Assembly (NCBI RefSeq): GCF_031180885.1
Contig: NZ_JAPSLK010000039.1
Coordinates: 1 to 64,000 of the forward strand
Direction: 5' to 3'
Origin: Saccharothrix sp.
GTDB lineage: Bacteria; Actinomycetota; Actinomycetes; Mycobacteriales; Pseudonocardiaceae
DNA: 64,000 bases
In this document: positions 40,157 to 47,778 of the stretch, piece after piece
Layout of the letters: the number at the start of each line of letters is the position of its first letter
Numbering within the stretch: position 1 is the first letter of the stretch
Notes under the pieces: model-generated
Told to the model about the DNA's origin: nothing
The model's input: only the letters and a program-made list of their open reading frames with translations
Databases searched by the model: none
Position numbers and translations under genes: made by a program

Positions 40157-41314
40157 GTGAAACGCAGGGGTTTCGTCACGACGGCGGTGGCGCTCGCGCT
40201 GACCTTGTCCGTGCTCGCCGTGCTTGGCGCGCGGGAGGAGGCGCCGACCCACGACACCGGGGAACTGGCCGCTCCCCTGCCGATCGCCCCGCGCCAGCCG
40301 TCGACCTCGTCGAGCGGGCCGACGCCGACCGTGCCCGCGCCCGCGGCACCGCCGAAGTGGATGCGGAAGGTGCAGCCGGGTGAGAAGCCGCCGCAGTTCG
40401 TGCTGTTCTCGTTCGACGGGGCCGCGTCCAAGGCGCACTGGGACCGCGTGATGCCGCTCGCGCAGCGGGTGAACGCGCACGTGACCGGTCTGCTGTCGGG
40501 CGTGTACCTGATCCCGGACGCGGAAGGCGCGTCCTACACCGGTCCCGGCCACCGCCCGGGGTATTCCTCGATCGGGTTCGGCGGGTCGCGCGAGGACGTG
40601 GCCGCGCGGATCAGGTACCTCAACGACGCCATCGACGCCGGGCACGAGATCGGGACGCACTACAACGGCCACTACTGCCAGGGCGACGAGCCCAGCGTGG
40701 GCAAGTGGACCACGGACGAGTGGAACCGCGAGCTGGACCAGTTCTTCGCGGTCGTGGAGAAGGCGCGGGCGCAGGGGTTCAAGCTCGACCCGGCGGCGGT
40801 GCGGGGCGGGCGGACGCCGTGCCTGGAGGGCGACTGGGGGCAGGCGTTCCCGGCGATGCGCGGGCACGGGCTGGTGTACGACACGAGCCACGTGAGCCTC
40901 GGCGTGGTGTGGCCGTCGGTGCAGAACGGGATGTGGGAGTTCCCGATGCCGGAGGTCCGGGTGCCCGCGCTGGGCAAGCAGGTCGTGATGATGGACTTCA
41001 ACCTCTGGTACGCGCTGAACGGGGCGAAGGACGACCCGGGGCCGCCGGGCGAGTTCACCCAGGTCGTGCTGGACACGTACCGGTCGGTGTACCAGGCGGC
41101 GTTCAACGGCAACCGGGCGCCGATGGTGGTGGGCAACCACTTCAACGACTGGGCCGGCGGGGCGTTCAGCGCGGCGGTGGAGAAGTTCATGGAGGAGGTC
41201 TGCGTGCGGGAGGACACCGTGTGCGCCACGTACACCGAGGTCGTCCAGTGGATGCAGTTGCAGGACCCCGTTGTGCTGGAACAACTCCGGCGCATGCCTC
41301 CCGCACGCAACTAG
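40157..41314 (+). CDS. Secreted polysaccharide deacetylase-like protein
   Basis: 385 residues from GTG 40157. Signal/anchor helix (about 5-25), Pro/Ser/Thr-rich linker (35-70), then a NodB-like barrel starting FVLFSFDGAASKAHW, where the usual TFDDG is FSFDGA, and GHEIGTHYNGHYC with metal-binding histidines. VVGNHFNDWAGG lies near the expected last motif. Only one of the two first-motif aspartates is present, so activity is uncertain. Likely acts on wall or extracellular glycans. Same strand as, and 36 nt after, the sortase. Confidence 0.78.
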   Translation: MKRRGFVTTAVALALTLSVLAVLGAREEAPTHDTGELAAPLPIAPRQPSTSSSGPTPTVPAPAAPPKWMRKVQPGEKPPQFVLFSFDGAASKAHWDRVMPLAQRVNAHVTGLLSGVYLIPDAEGASYTGPGHRPGYSSIGFGGSREDVAARIRYLNDAIDAGHEIGTHYNGHYCQGDEPSVGKWTTDEWNRELDQFFAVVEKARAQGFKLDPAAVRGGRTPCLEGDWGQAFPAMRGHGLVYDTSHVSLGVVWPSVQNGMWEFPMPEVRVPALGKQVVMMDFNLWYALNGAKDDPGPPGEFTQVVLDTYRSVYQAAFNGNRAPMVVGNHFNDWAGGAFSAAVEKFMEEVCVREDTVCATYTEVVQWMQLQDPVVLEQLRRMPPARN

Positions 41315-41358
41315 GTGATCAGCCCTCCGTGCTCATGGTCAGCCGTGCGTGTTGATGG

Positions 41359-42372
41359 TCAGCCGTCCGTGCTGAGGATGCGGTCGTCCGTGGCGGCAGG
41401 GGTGCCGCGGCCGTCCCGGTTCGAGGTGCCGATCCACAGGGTGCCGTCCGGTGCGGGCGCCACCGCGCGGATGCGGCCGTAGCCGGTGAACAGCGAGACC
41501 GGCGTGCCCAGGGTGGTGCCGGAGACCGGGACCTTCCAGACCCGACGGCCGGTGACCGCCCCGATGTAGAGGGCGTCCTTGTAGAAGCCGATGCCGGTGG
41601 GGCCGGCCTGGGAGGTGGGCCAGGTCTTCACCGGGTTGACGAACCGGCTGTCCGAGCACGTGCCTTCGCACGTGGGCCACCCGTAGTTCTTCCCGGCCTC
41701 GATCCAGTTCAGCTCGTCGGTGGTGTTCTGGCCGAACTCGGTCGCGTACGCCCGGCCGTTGGCCCACGTGATGCCTTGCGGGTTGCGGTGGCCGAGGGTG
41801 TAGACGCGGCTGTTGAAGGGGTTGCCGGGCGCGGCCGCGCCCGTGGTGGTGAAGCGCAGGACCTTGCCGCCCAACGAGTTCACGTTCTGGGCGTTGCCGG
41901 TCACGCCCGCGTCCCCGGTGGTGGCCCACAGGTAGCCGTCGGGCCCGAACTCCAGCCCGCCGCCGTTGTGGACGCGGGCCTTGGGGATGCCGGTGACGAT
42001 CGGTTCGACCGCACCGCCCAGGCGCACCCGGGCGATCCGGTTGTCCGAAGCGGCGGTGTAGTAGACGTAGACGGTGTTGTCGGTGGCGAACGTCGGCGAC
42101 ACGGCCAGGCCCAGCAGGCCGCCCTCGCCGCCGGGGACGGCCGCGTCCACCGTGTGCACGGTGGTCACCGTCGTCCCGGTGATCTTCTTGATCCTCTTGG
42201 TGTCGCGTTCGGTGAAGATGCCGCTGCCGTCGGGCAGGAACTCGATGTCCCACGGGACGGCCTGACCGGTCGCGACGGTCCGCACGGCGGCGGCCGTCGG
42301 CTCGGCGTGCGCGGGTCCGACCGCTGCGACGAGAGCGGCGACCGAAAGCACCGCACCTAGACGAGCACGCAT
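41359..42372 (-). CDS. Secreted PQQ-dependent sugar dehydrogenase (glucose/sorbosone type)
   Basis: 337 residues from ATG 42372. Signal peptide (about 1-24, ending PAHAE) and a six-bladed beta-propeller of the soluble glucose dehydrogenase/sorbosone dehydrogenase family (PWDIEFLPDGSGIFTERD; GGEGGLLGLAVSP; ARVHNGGGLEFGPDGYLW; GHRNPQGITW). The His-Asn-Gly-Gly-Gly segment holds the catalytic histidine of the family. Exported aldose oxidation using PQQ. It is divergent from pqqA with 213 nt between, which is the strongest hint that PQQ made by the neighbouring operon serves this enzyme. Confidence 0.87.
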   Translation of the reverse strand: MRARLGAVLSVAALVAAVGPAHAEPTAAAVRTVATGQAVPWDIEFLPDGSGIFTERDTKRIKKITGTTVTTVHTVDAAVPGGEGGLLGLAVSPTFATDNTVYVYYTAASDNRIARVRLGGAVEPIVTGIPKARVHNGGGLEFGPDGYLWATTGDAGVTGNAQNVNSLGGKVLRFTTTGAAAPGNPFNSRVYTLGHRNPQGITWANGRAYATEFGQNTTDELNWIEAGKNYGWPTCEGTCSDSRFVNPVKTWPTSQAGPTGIGFYKDALYIGAVTGRRVWKVPVSGTTLGTPVSLFTGYGRIRAVAPAPDGTLWIGTSNRDGRGTPAATDDRILSTDG

Positions 42373-42585
42373 GTGCGCTCCTCCGTAGTCCGCACTGGCT
42401 CGGCGGCGGAACTCGGCGGTCGCTTCCGATGCAACCACAGCCAACCGAGACCGGCAACGATCACGCCAGGACTGATCCACTTGCGGGTTGGGCAACCCTC
42501 CTTACGATCTAGCGCGAGGCGCTCCGGACGCTCTACCGTGGGACTCCGCCGCCGCGTCCTCACGACGACTGCGAGGAGACGCGCC

Positions 42586-42678
42586 ATGCAGACCGAACCG
42601 AAGCGCACGTGGGTCAAGCCCGACTTCGTCGACGTCGACACCCCGATGGAAGTCACCGCGTACGCGGCCAGGAGCTGA
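42586..42678 (+). CDS. pqqA: PQQ precursor peptide PqqA
   Basis: 30 residues from ATG 42586, with GAGGAG 6 nt upstream. The peptide contains Glu22 and Tyr26 in EVTAY, the E-x3-Y pair that PqqE cross-links to form the PQQ skeleton. N-terminal KRTWVKPDF is the likely recognition leader; the C-terminal AARS is typical of the family. First gene of pqqA-C-D-E-B. A perfect 92-nt palindrome separates it from pqqC and may stop most transcripts, giving excess pqqA message. Confidence 0.88.
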   Translation: MQTEPKRTWVKPDFVDVDTPMEVTAYAARS

Positions 42679-42691
42679 CTCTGCCCGTGGC

Positions 42692-42810
42692 GCCGCCTCC
42701 GGCGTCGCGGGCGAGGCCGCGTCGGCCCATCGCGCTGCTTTTCCCGCCGATCGAAGGACGTGATCGGCGGGAAAGCGGCGCGACAGGCCGACGCGGCCTC
42801 GCCGGTCGTG
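42692..42810. repeat. Small palindromic element, copy in the pqq operon
   Basis: Outer arms gcgaggccgcgtcggcc (42711-42727) and its complement (42786-42802); inner arms tttcccgccgatc (42740-42752) and gatcggcgggaaa (42762-42774), both perfect. The 5' flank cgcctccggc-tcgcgg and the whole inner hairpin recur at 55255-55375 inside the DUF58 gene. It lies in the pqqA-pqqC gap of the transcript. Confidence 0.85.
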
Positions 42811-42835
42811 TCTCACCAACTCTGGAGTCAGAAGC

Positions 42836-43531
42836 ATGACCGAGCCGTGGTCGGCTGAGGAATTCACTGCCCGCTTGCGCGCGCTTTCCAGCCGCTACTG
42901 GGACACACATCCGTTCCACCTGCGCCTGCACGCCGGCACCCTCACCAAGGAAGAACTCCGGTCCTGGGCGGCGAACCGGTGGTACTACCAGCGCAGCATC
43001 CCCCGCAAGGACGCCGCGATCCTCGCCAACTGCCCCGACCCCGACGTCCGGCGGCTGTGGCGGGAGCGGATCGTCTGGCACGACGGCACGAAGCCCGGCG
43101 AAGGCGGTGCGGAGGACTGGCTGCGCATGGCCGAAGCGTTGGGGCTGTCCCGGGACGAGGTGCTCGACGAGCGGCACGTGCTGCCGGGAGTGCGGTTCGC
43201 GGTGGACGCTTACGTGACTTTCGCCCGCACCAGGCACTGGGTGGAGGCGGTGGCGTCGGGGCTGACCGAGATGTTCTCCCGCGGCCTGATGACCCGGCGG
43301 TTGGCGGACATGCGGGCGCGGTACCCCTGGATCGCCGAAGAGGGGTTCGCCTACTTCACCGCGCGGCTCAAGGTGATCTCGGGAGAAGGGAAGTCCACTT
43401 TGGACTTGGTCGTGCGCAACTGCGCGACCCGCGAGCGGCAGGAGGCGGCGGTGGCCGCCTTGGCCTTCAAGTGCGACGTGCTGCGGGCGATCCTCGACAC
43501 CGTCGACTACTACTCGGGGACGAGACCATGA
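42836..43531 (+). CDS. pqqC: Pyrroloquinoline-quinone synthase PqqC
   Basis: 231 residues from ATG 42836. Cofactor-free oxidase that closes the ring and performs the eight-electron oxidation in the last PQQ step. Typical helical bundle sequence: YWDTHPFHLRLHAG, SWAANRWYYQRSIPRKDAAILANC, RIVWHDG and FARTRHWVEAVASGLTEMFS carry the His/Tyr/Arg residues lining the active site. Overlaps pqqD by four bases (ATGA). Full length for the family. Confidence 0.94.
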   Translation: MTEPWSAEEFTARLRALSSRYWDTHPFHLRLHAGTLTKEELRSWAANRWYYQRSIPRKDAAILANCPDPDVRRLWRERIVWHDGTKPGEGGAEDWLRMAEALGLSRDEVLDERHVLPGVRFAVDAYVTFARTRHWVEAVASGLTEMFSRGLMTRRLADMRARYPWIAEEGFAYFTARLKVISGEGKSTLDLVVRNCATRERQEAAVAALAFKCDVLRAILDTVDYYSGTRP

Positions 43532-43797
43532 GCGACCTGTTCACCACGCCCAGGCTGGGCAAGGGCGTGAAGACCGCGTACGACCAGACCCGGGACAGCC
43601 ACGTCGTGCTGTTCCCGGAGGGCGTGCTGGTGCTCAACGAGACCGCCGCCGCCGTCGTGGGCATGTGCGACGGCCGCACCACCATCGCGCAGATGGCGGA
43701 GAAGCTGGCCGAGGACTTCGACGGCGTCCGCGTCGACGACGTGGCCGAGCTGGTCACCCGGCTGATCGCGCGCAGAGTGGTGGTGACCGATGGCTGA
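43528..43797 (+). CDS. pqqD: PQQ peptide chaperone PqqD
   Basis: 89 residues from ATG 43528. RiPP recognition element that binds PqqA and presents it to PqqE. RDSHVVLFPEGVLVLNETAAAVV and the winged-helix C-terminus (IAQMAEKLAEDFDGV, VAELVTRLIARRVV) match stand-alone PqqD. Overlaps pqqC by 4 nt and pqqE by 8 nt, so the three are translationally coupled. Confidence 0.92.
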   Translation: MSDLFTTPRLGKGVKTAYDQTRDSHVVLFPEGVLVLNETAAAVVGMCDGRTTIAQMAEKLAEDFDGVRVDDVAELVTRLIARRVVVTDG

Positions 43798-44845
43798 ACC
43801 GCCGTTCGGGCTGCTCGCCGAGCTGACCCACCGCTGCCCGCTGCGCTGCGGCTACTGCTCCAACCCGCTGGAACTGGTGCGCCGGGACGCCGAGCTGTCC
43901 ACCGCCGAGTGGTGGGACGTCTTCGACCAGGCGCGCGAGCTGGGCGTGCTCCAGTTCCACCTGTCCGGCGGGGAACCGTTGGCCCGCAAGGACTTGCCCG
44001 AGCTGGTCGGGCACGCGAGCGGGCTCGGGGCGTACGTCAACCTGGTGACCAGCGGGCTCGGGCTGACCGCCGGGCGGCTGGCCGAGCTGGCCGTGGACCA
44101 CGTGCAGCTCTCCGTCCAGGACGCCGACCCGGCCAACGCCGACCGCATCGCGGGCGTGAAGGGCTTCGCGCACAAGCCCGCAGCGGCGCGGGTGGTGAAG
44201 GAAGCCGGTCTGCCGCTGACGGTGAACGTGGTGCTGCACCGGCAGAACCTGGACCACCTGGCCGACATCGTCGCGCTGGCCGAGGACATGGGCGCGGACC
44301 GGTTGGAGCTGGCCAACACGCAGTACTACGGGTGGGCGTTGCGCAACCAGGCGGCGCTGCTGCCGACGAGGACCCAGTTGAGACAAGCGGAAGACGTCGT
44401 GCGGGAGGCGAAAAGCCGGTCCCGCATGGAGATCGTGTACGTGATCGCCGATTACCACGAGGCGCACCCCAAGCCGTGCATGCACGGGTGGGGCGCGCGG
44501 CAGCTCACCGTGGCGCCGAACGGCGACGTCCTGCCGTGCCCGGCGGCGACGGTCATCGAGGGCTTGGGCATCGAGAACGTGAAGTCCCGTCCGCTGCGGG
44601 AGATCTGGCACGACTCGGTGTCCTTCAACGCCTTCCGCGGGTTCGACTGGATGGGCGAGCCGTGCCGGGGCTGCCCGCGCCGGGAGGTGGACTTCGGCGG
44701 CTGCCGCTGCCAGGCTTTCCAGCTGACCGGGAACGCCGCGAACACCGACCCGGTGTGCTCGCTGTCCCCGCACCGCGGCCTGGTGGACCTGGTGCTGCGG
44801 CGACCCGCGGCGGACGCCCTGGCGCCCAGGGAGGTGGCGCGGTGA
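43790..44845 (+). CDS. pqqE: Radical SAM/SPASM enzyme PqqE
   Basis: 351 residues from ATG 43790. Radical SAM cluster Cys16-Cys20-Cys23 (THRCPLRCGYC) and a C-terminal SPASM domain with cysteines in GDVLPCPAA and EPCRGCPRREVDFGGCRC. Forms the C-C bond between Glu22 and Tyr26 of PqqA. LSGGEPLARKDL is the GGE motif. The end of the gene lies in a 35-bp tandem repeat that also contains the pqqB start; its TGA overlaps a GTG (GTGA). Confidence 0.94.
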   Translation: MAEPPFGLLAELTHRCPLRCGYCSNPLELVRRDAELSTAEWWDVFDQARELGVLQFHLSGGEPLARKDLPELVGHASGLGAYVNLVTSGLGLTAGRLAELAVDHVQLSVQDADPANADRIAGVKGFAHKPAAARVVKEAGLPLTVNVVLHRQNLDHLADIVALAEDMGADRLELANTQYYGWALRNQAALLPTRTQLRQAEDVVREAKSRSRMEIVYVIADYHEAHPKPCMHGWGARQLTVAPNGDVLPCPAATVIEGLGIENVKSRPLREIWHDSVSFNAFRGFDWMGEPCRGCPRREVDFGGCRCQAFQLTGNAANTDPVCSLSPHRGLVDLVLRRPAADALAPREVAR

Positions 44846-44925
44846 AGGTGGTCCTGGCGCCGGGGGAGGTGGCGCGGTGAAGGTGGTCCTGGCGCCGGGG
44901 GAGGTGGCGCGGTGAAGGTGGTCCT
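44831..44925. repeat. 35-bp tandem repeat triplicating the pqqB start
   Basis: Two full 35-bp units (start gaggtggcgcggtgaaggtg) and a third that continues into pqqB. Each unit has GAGGTGG, a GTGA overlap and the codons for V-K-V-V-L. As a result, two 12-codon mini-ORFs (GTG 44842 to TGA 44880; GTG 44877 to TGA 44915) lie between pqqE and the true pqqB start at 44912, chained by overlapping stop-start codons. Confidence 0.9.
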
Positions 44926-45787
44926 GCTCGGCACGGCCGCGGGTGGCGGTGTGCCGCAGTGGAACTGCGCGTGCGGGCCGTGCGCGGCGGTCCGGCGCGG
45001 CGAGTTGTCCCCGCGCCTCCAGGACGGCCTGGCGGTCAGCGGCGACGGCGTCTCGTGGTGGCTGCTCAACGCCTCCCCCGACCTGCGCCTCCAGCTCGCG
45101 GCCACGCCGGCCCTGCACCCCGGCCCCGGTCCGCGGGACACCCCGGTGCGCGGCGTGCTGCTCACCGACGCCGAACTCGACCACACCCTGGGCCTGCTCA
45201 CCCTGCGCGGCGCGCCCGGCCTGCGCGTCCACGCGCCCGCGACCGTGCTGCACGCGCTGGGCGAGACCCGGGCGGTGCTGGAGTCCTACGCCGAGTGGCG
45301 GTGGCGGCAGGTCGAACCGGAGCAGACCTTCGCGCTCGACGGCGGGCTGGAGGTGACGGCGTTCCCGGTGAGCGGCAAGCGGCCCCGGTACGCGGGCGAG
45401 TCCACTGTGGAGGGTCACTGGGTGGTGGCCTACCGGCTGCACGACCCGCGCACCGGCGGCATCGTGCTGTACGCGCCGTGCCTGGCCGGCTGGCCGCTGG
45501 GGTTCGACGACCTGGTGGCCGAGGCGGACGTGGCCCTGCTGGACGGCACGTTCTACGCGCCGTCGGAGATGGGCACGGCCACCGGCCGGACCGGCGGCCA
45601 GTCCGCGATGGGCCACCTGCCGATCACGCACACCCTGCCCGAGCTGCGCCGCCACCCGCACGTCCGGCGGGTGTACACGCACCTGAACAACACCAACCCG
45701 GTGCTCGACCCGGCATCGGCCGAGCACGCCAAGATCCGCGAGGCCGGCGTGGAGGTGCTGCCGGACGGGGCCGTGGTCGAGGTCTGA
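44912..45787 (+). CDS. pqqB: PQQ biosynthesis metallo-hydroxylase PqqB
   Basis: 291 residues from GTG 44912. Metallo-beta-lactamase fold; the family start VLLGTAAGGGVPQWNCACG with its structural cysteines is intact, and metal ligands lie in LLTDAELDHTLGLL, GHLPITHT and YTHLNNTNP. PqqB hydroxylates the tyrosine ring of the crosslinked Glu-Tyr intermediate. Last gene of the operon; pqqF-like protease is not present in the window, so peptide trimming must use another enzyme. Confidence 0.93.
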   Translation: MKVVLLGTAAGGGVPQWNCACGPCAAVRRGELSPRLQDGLAVSGDGVSWWLLNASPDLRLQLAATPALHPGPGPRDTPVRGVLLTDAELDHTLGLLTLRGAPGLRVHAPATVLHALGETRAVLESYAEWRWRQVEPEQTFALDGGLEVTAFPVSGKRPRYAGESTVEGHWVVAYRLHDPRTGGIVLYAPCLAGWPLGFDDLVAEADVALLDGTFYAPSEMGTATGRTGGQSAMGHLPITHTLPELRRHPHVRRVYTHLNNTNPVLDPASAEHAKIREAGVEVLPDGAVVEV

Positions 45788-45840
45788 TCGGGGGGTTAAA
45801 CCCACCGCTTTCGCCGCGGCCGGCCGGAAGAATCGACGGC

Positions 45841-47121
45841 ATGACGGACCACGACCTCGTGCGCGGAGCGGCCTCGCGGCTGAGGACCGCGGGGCTCGCC
45901 CTGGCGCGGGTGCCGCTGTGCCTGATCGGCCTGCCGCTGATCCCGCTCCAGCTCTACACCTACCCGCTGATCCTGGTGACGGTGGGCGTGCCGCTGCTGC
46001 TGCTGTTCACCGCGTTGGCGCGCAAGTACACGACGCTGCACCGGTGGTGGGCCGGGAAGGTGCTGGGGGAGCCGATCCCGCTGCCCTACCGCAAGCCCGC
46101 CAACCGGGGGCCGATGACCCGGGTCCGCACCATCGCGACCGACCCGGCGACCTGGCGGGACCTGGGTTTCCTGCCGCTCAACGCGGTCCTGGGCGTGCTG
46201 TTCGGCGTGCTTCCGGCGGCGTTGTGGCTGGGCGGGGTCCTGGGTCTGCTCACGCCGTTCATCTGGCTGGCGGGCGGCACCGACCTCCGGCCCAACGGCC
46301 TGGGCCCGGAGGACCCCGGCGGTTGGTTCCTCGCGCCGCTGCTGGGCGGCCTCTACCTGCTGCTCGCCTGGTGGGGCACGGAGCGGATCGTGCGGGTGCA
46401 CGCGTCGTTCGTGCGGTGGATGCTCGCGCCCAGCGCCACCGAGGCGCTGACGAACCGGGTGCAGGAGCTGGCCGACTCGCGGGCCGACACGGTGGACGCG
46501 CAGGCCGCCGAGCTGCGCCGGATCGAGCGGGACCTGCACGACGGCGCGCAGGCCCGGCTGGTGGCGCTGGGCATGAGCCTGGGCATGGCCGAGGAACTGA
46601 TGGCCCGGGACCCGCAGGCGGCGCGGGACCTGCTGGCCGAGGCCCGCCAGTCGTCCTCGCAGGCCCTGGCGGAGCTGCGGGACCTGGTGCGCGGCATCCA
46701 CCCGCCGGTGCTGGCCGACCGGGGCCTGGAGGGCGCGTTGAAGGCGCTGGCGCTGGCGCACCCGCTGCCGGTCGAGGTGGACGTGGTGCTGCCCGGCCGG
46801 CCCGAGGCGCCGGTGGAGTCGGCGGCGTACTTCGCGGTCGCCGAGACGCTGACCAACGTGGCCAAGCACAGCGGCGCGACCAGCGCGTGGGTGCGGGTGC
46901 GGCACGAGAACGGCCGGCTGGGGCTGATGATCGGGGACAACGGTCGCGGCGGCGCGGAACCGACCGACGGCGGCGGACTGCGCGGAATCGAGCGCAGGCT
47001 GGGGGCTTTTGACGGCACACTCGGCATCGCGAGCCCGATGGGCGGGCCCACGATCGTCACCATGGAGCTGCCGTGCGCGTTGTCCTCGGAGAAGACCTCG
47101 TCCTCCTCAGGGACGGCCTGA
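45841..47121 (+). CDS. Two-component sensor histidine kinase (HisKA_3)
   Basis: 426 residues from ATG 45841. Four membrane segments in two pairs (residues about 25-60 and 110-195) with the actinobacterial sensor-domain pattern, a coiled linker, dimerisation/phosphoacceptor helix with His233 in RIERDLHDGAQARL, and a HATPase domain (AETLTNVAKHSG; IGDNGRGGAEPTDGGGLRGIERRL). The C-terminal tail overlaps the response regulator gene by 49 nt, so they are coupled. Signal unknown; DUF885 and pqq genes are neighbours without obvious link. Confidence 0.9.
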   Translation: MTDHDLVRGAASRLRTAGLALARVPLCLIGLPLIPLQLYTYPLILVTVGVPLLLLFTALARKYTTLHRWWAGKVLGEPIPLPYRKPANRGPMTRVRTIATDPATWRDLGFLPLNAVLGVLFGVLPAALWLGGVLGLLTPFIWLAGGTDLRPNGLGPEDPGGWFLAPLLGGLYLLLAWWGTERIVRVHASFVRWMLAPSATEALTNRVQELADSRADTVDAQAAELRRIERDLHDGAQARLVALGMSLGMAEELMARDPQAARDLLAEARQSSSQALAELRDLVRGIHPPVLADRGLEGALKALALAHPLPVEVDVVLPGRPEAPVESAAYFAVAETLTNVAKHSGATSAWVRVRHENGRLGLMIGDNGRGGAEPTDGGGLRGIERRLGAFDGTLGIASPMGGPTIVTMELPCALSSEKTSSSSGTA

Positions 47122-47720
47122 TCCGGCTGCTCCAGGCCTACGACTTCGACGTCGTGGAGGCGGTCGACTCCGGTCCCGCCCTCCTCAAGGCCCTCGTCGA
47201 CCACCGTCCGGACGTGGCGGTGGTCGACGTGCGCCTGCCGCCGACGTTCACCGACGAGGGGCTGCGGGCGGCGATCGAGGCGCGCAAGCGGGTGCCGGGG
47301 CTGCCGGTGCTCGTGCTGTCCCAGTACGTCGAGCAGCTCTACGCGCGCGAACTGCTGTCCGACCGGGCGGGCGGGGTCGGCTACCTGCTCAAGGACCGGG
47401 TGTCGGACGTCAAGCAGTTCGTGGACGCGATCCGGCGGGTGGCCGCCGGCGGCACCGCGATGGACCCGGAGGTCATCTCCCAACTGCTCACCCGCGGCGA
47501 CCGCGACCGCCCGCTGACCACGTTGACCCCGCGCGAACGGGAAGTGCTCGGGCTGATGGCGGAAGGCCGGTCCAACGCGGCGATCGCCGCGCGGCTGTTC
47601 GTCACGGAGAAAGCGGTCGGCAAACACATCGCCAACATCTTCGGCAAGCTGGACCTGCCGTTGTCCGAGGACGACAACCGGCGGGTGCTGGCCGTGCTCG
47701 CCTATTTGGACCGGCTCTAG
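47073..47720 (+). CDS. NarL/LuxR-family response regulator
   Basis: 215 residues from GTG 47073, inside the kinase 3' end. Receiver domain with phosphoacceptor Asp52 (VAVVDVRLPP) and Lys in GYLLKDRV; LuxR-type HTH at about 145-205 (LTPREREVLGLMAEGRSNAAIAARL, TEKAVGKHIANIFGKLDL). Cognate to the kinase just upstream. Targets not deducible; the next gene (DUF885) starts 58 nt later and may be one. Confidence 0.92.
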   Translation: MRVVLGEDLVLLRDGLIRLLQAYDFDVVEAVDSGPALLKALVDHRPDVAVVDVRLPPTFTDEGLRAAIEARKRVPGLPVLVLSQYVEQLYARELLSDRAGGVGYLLKDRVSDVKQFVDAIRRVAAGGTAMDPEVISQLLTRGDRDRPLTTLTPREREVLGLMAEGRSNAAIAARLFVTEKAVGKHIANIFGKLDLPLSEDDNRRVLAVLAYLDRL

Positions 47721-47778
47721 TCGTTATTTAGGCTAAGTAGCAAGTTGCTTTCCCATCGATGCCCGGGGGGCTCTCACC

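Noticed and set aside
44842-44915. Two 12-codon mini-ORFs as real peptides
   Set aside because: They arise purely from the 35-bp duplication of the pqqB start; listed as part of the repeat.
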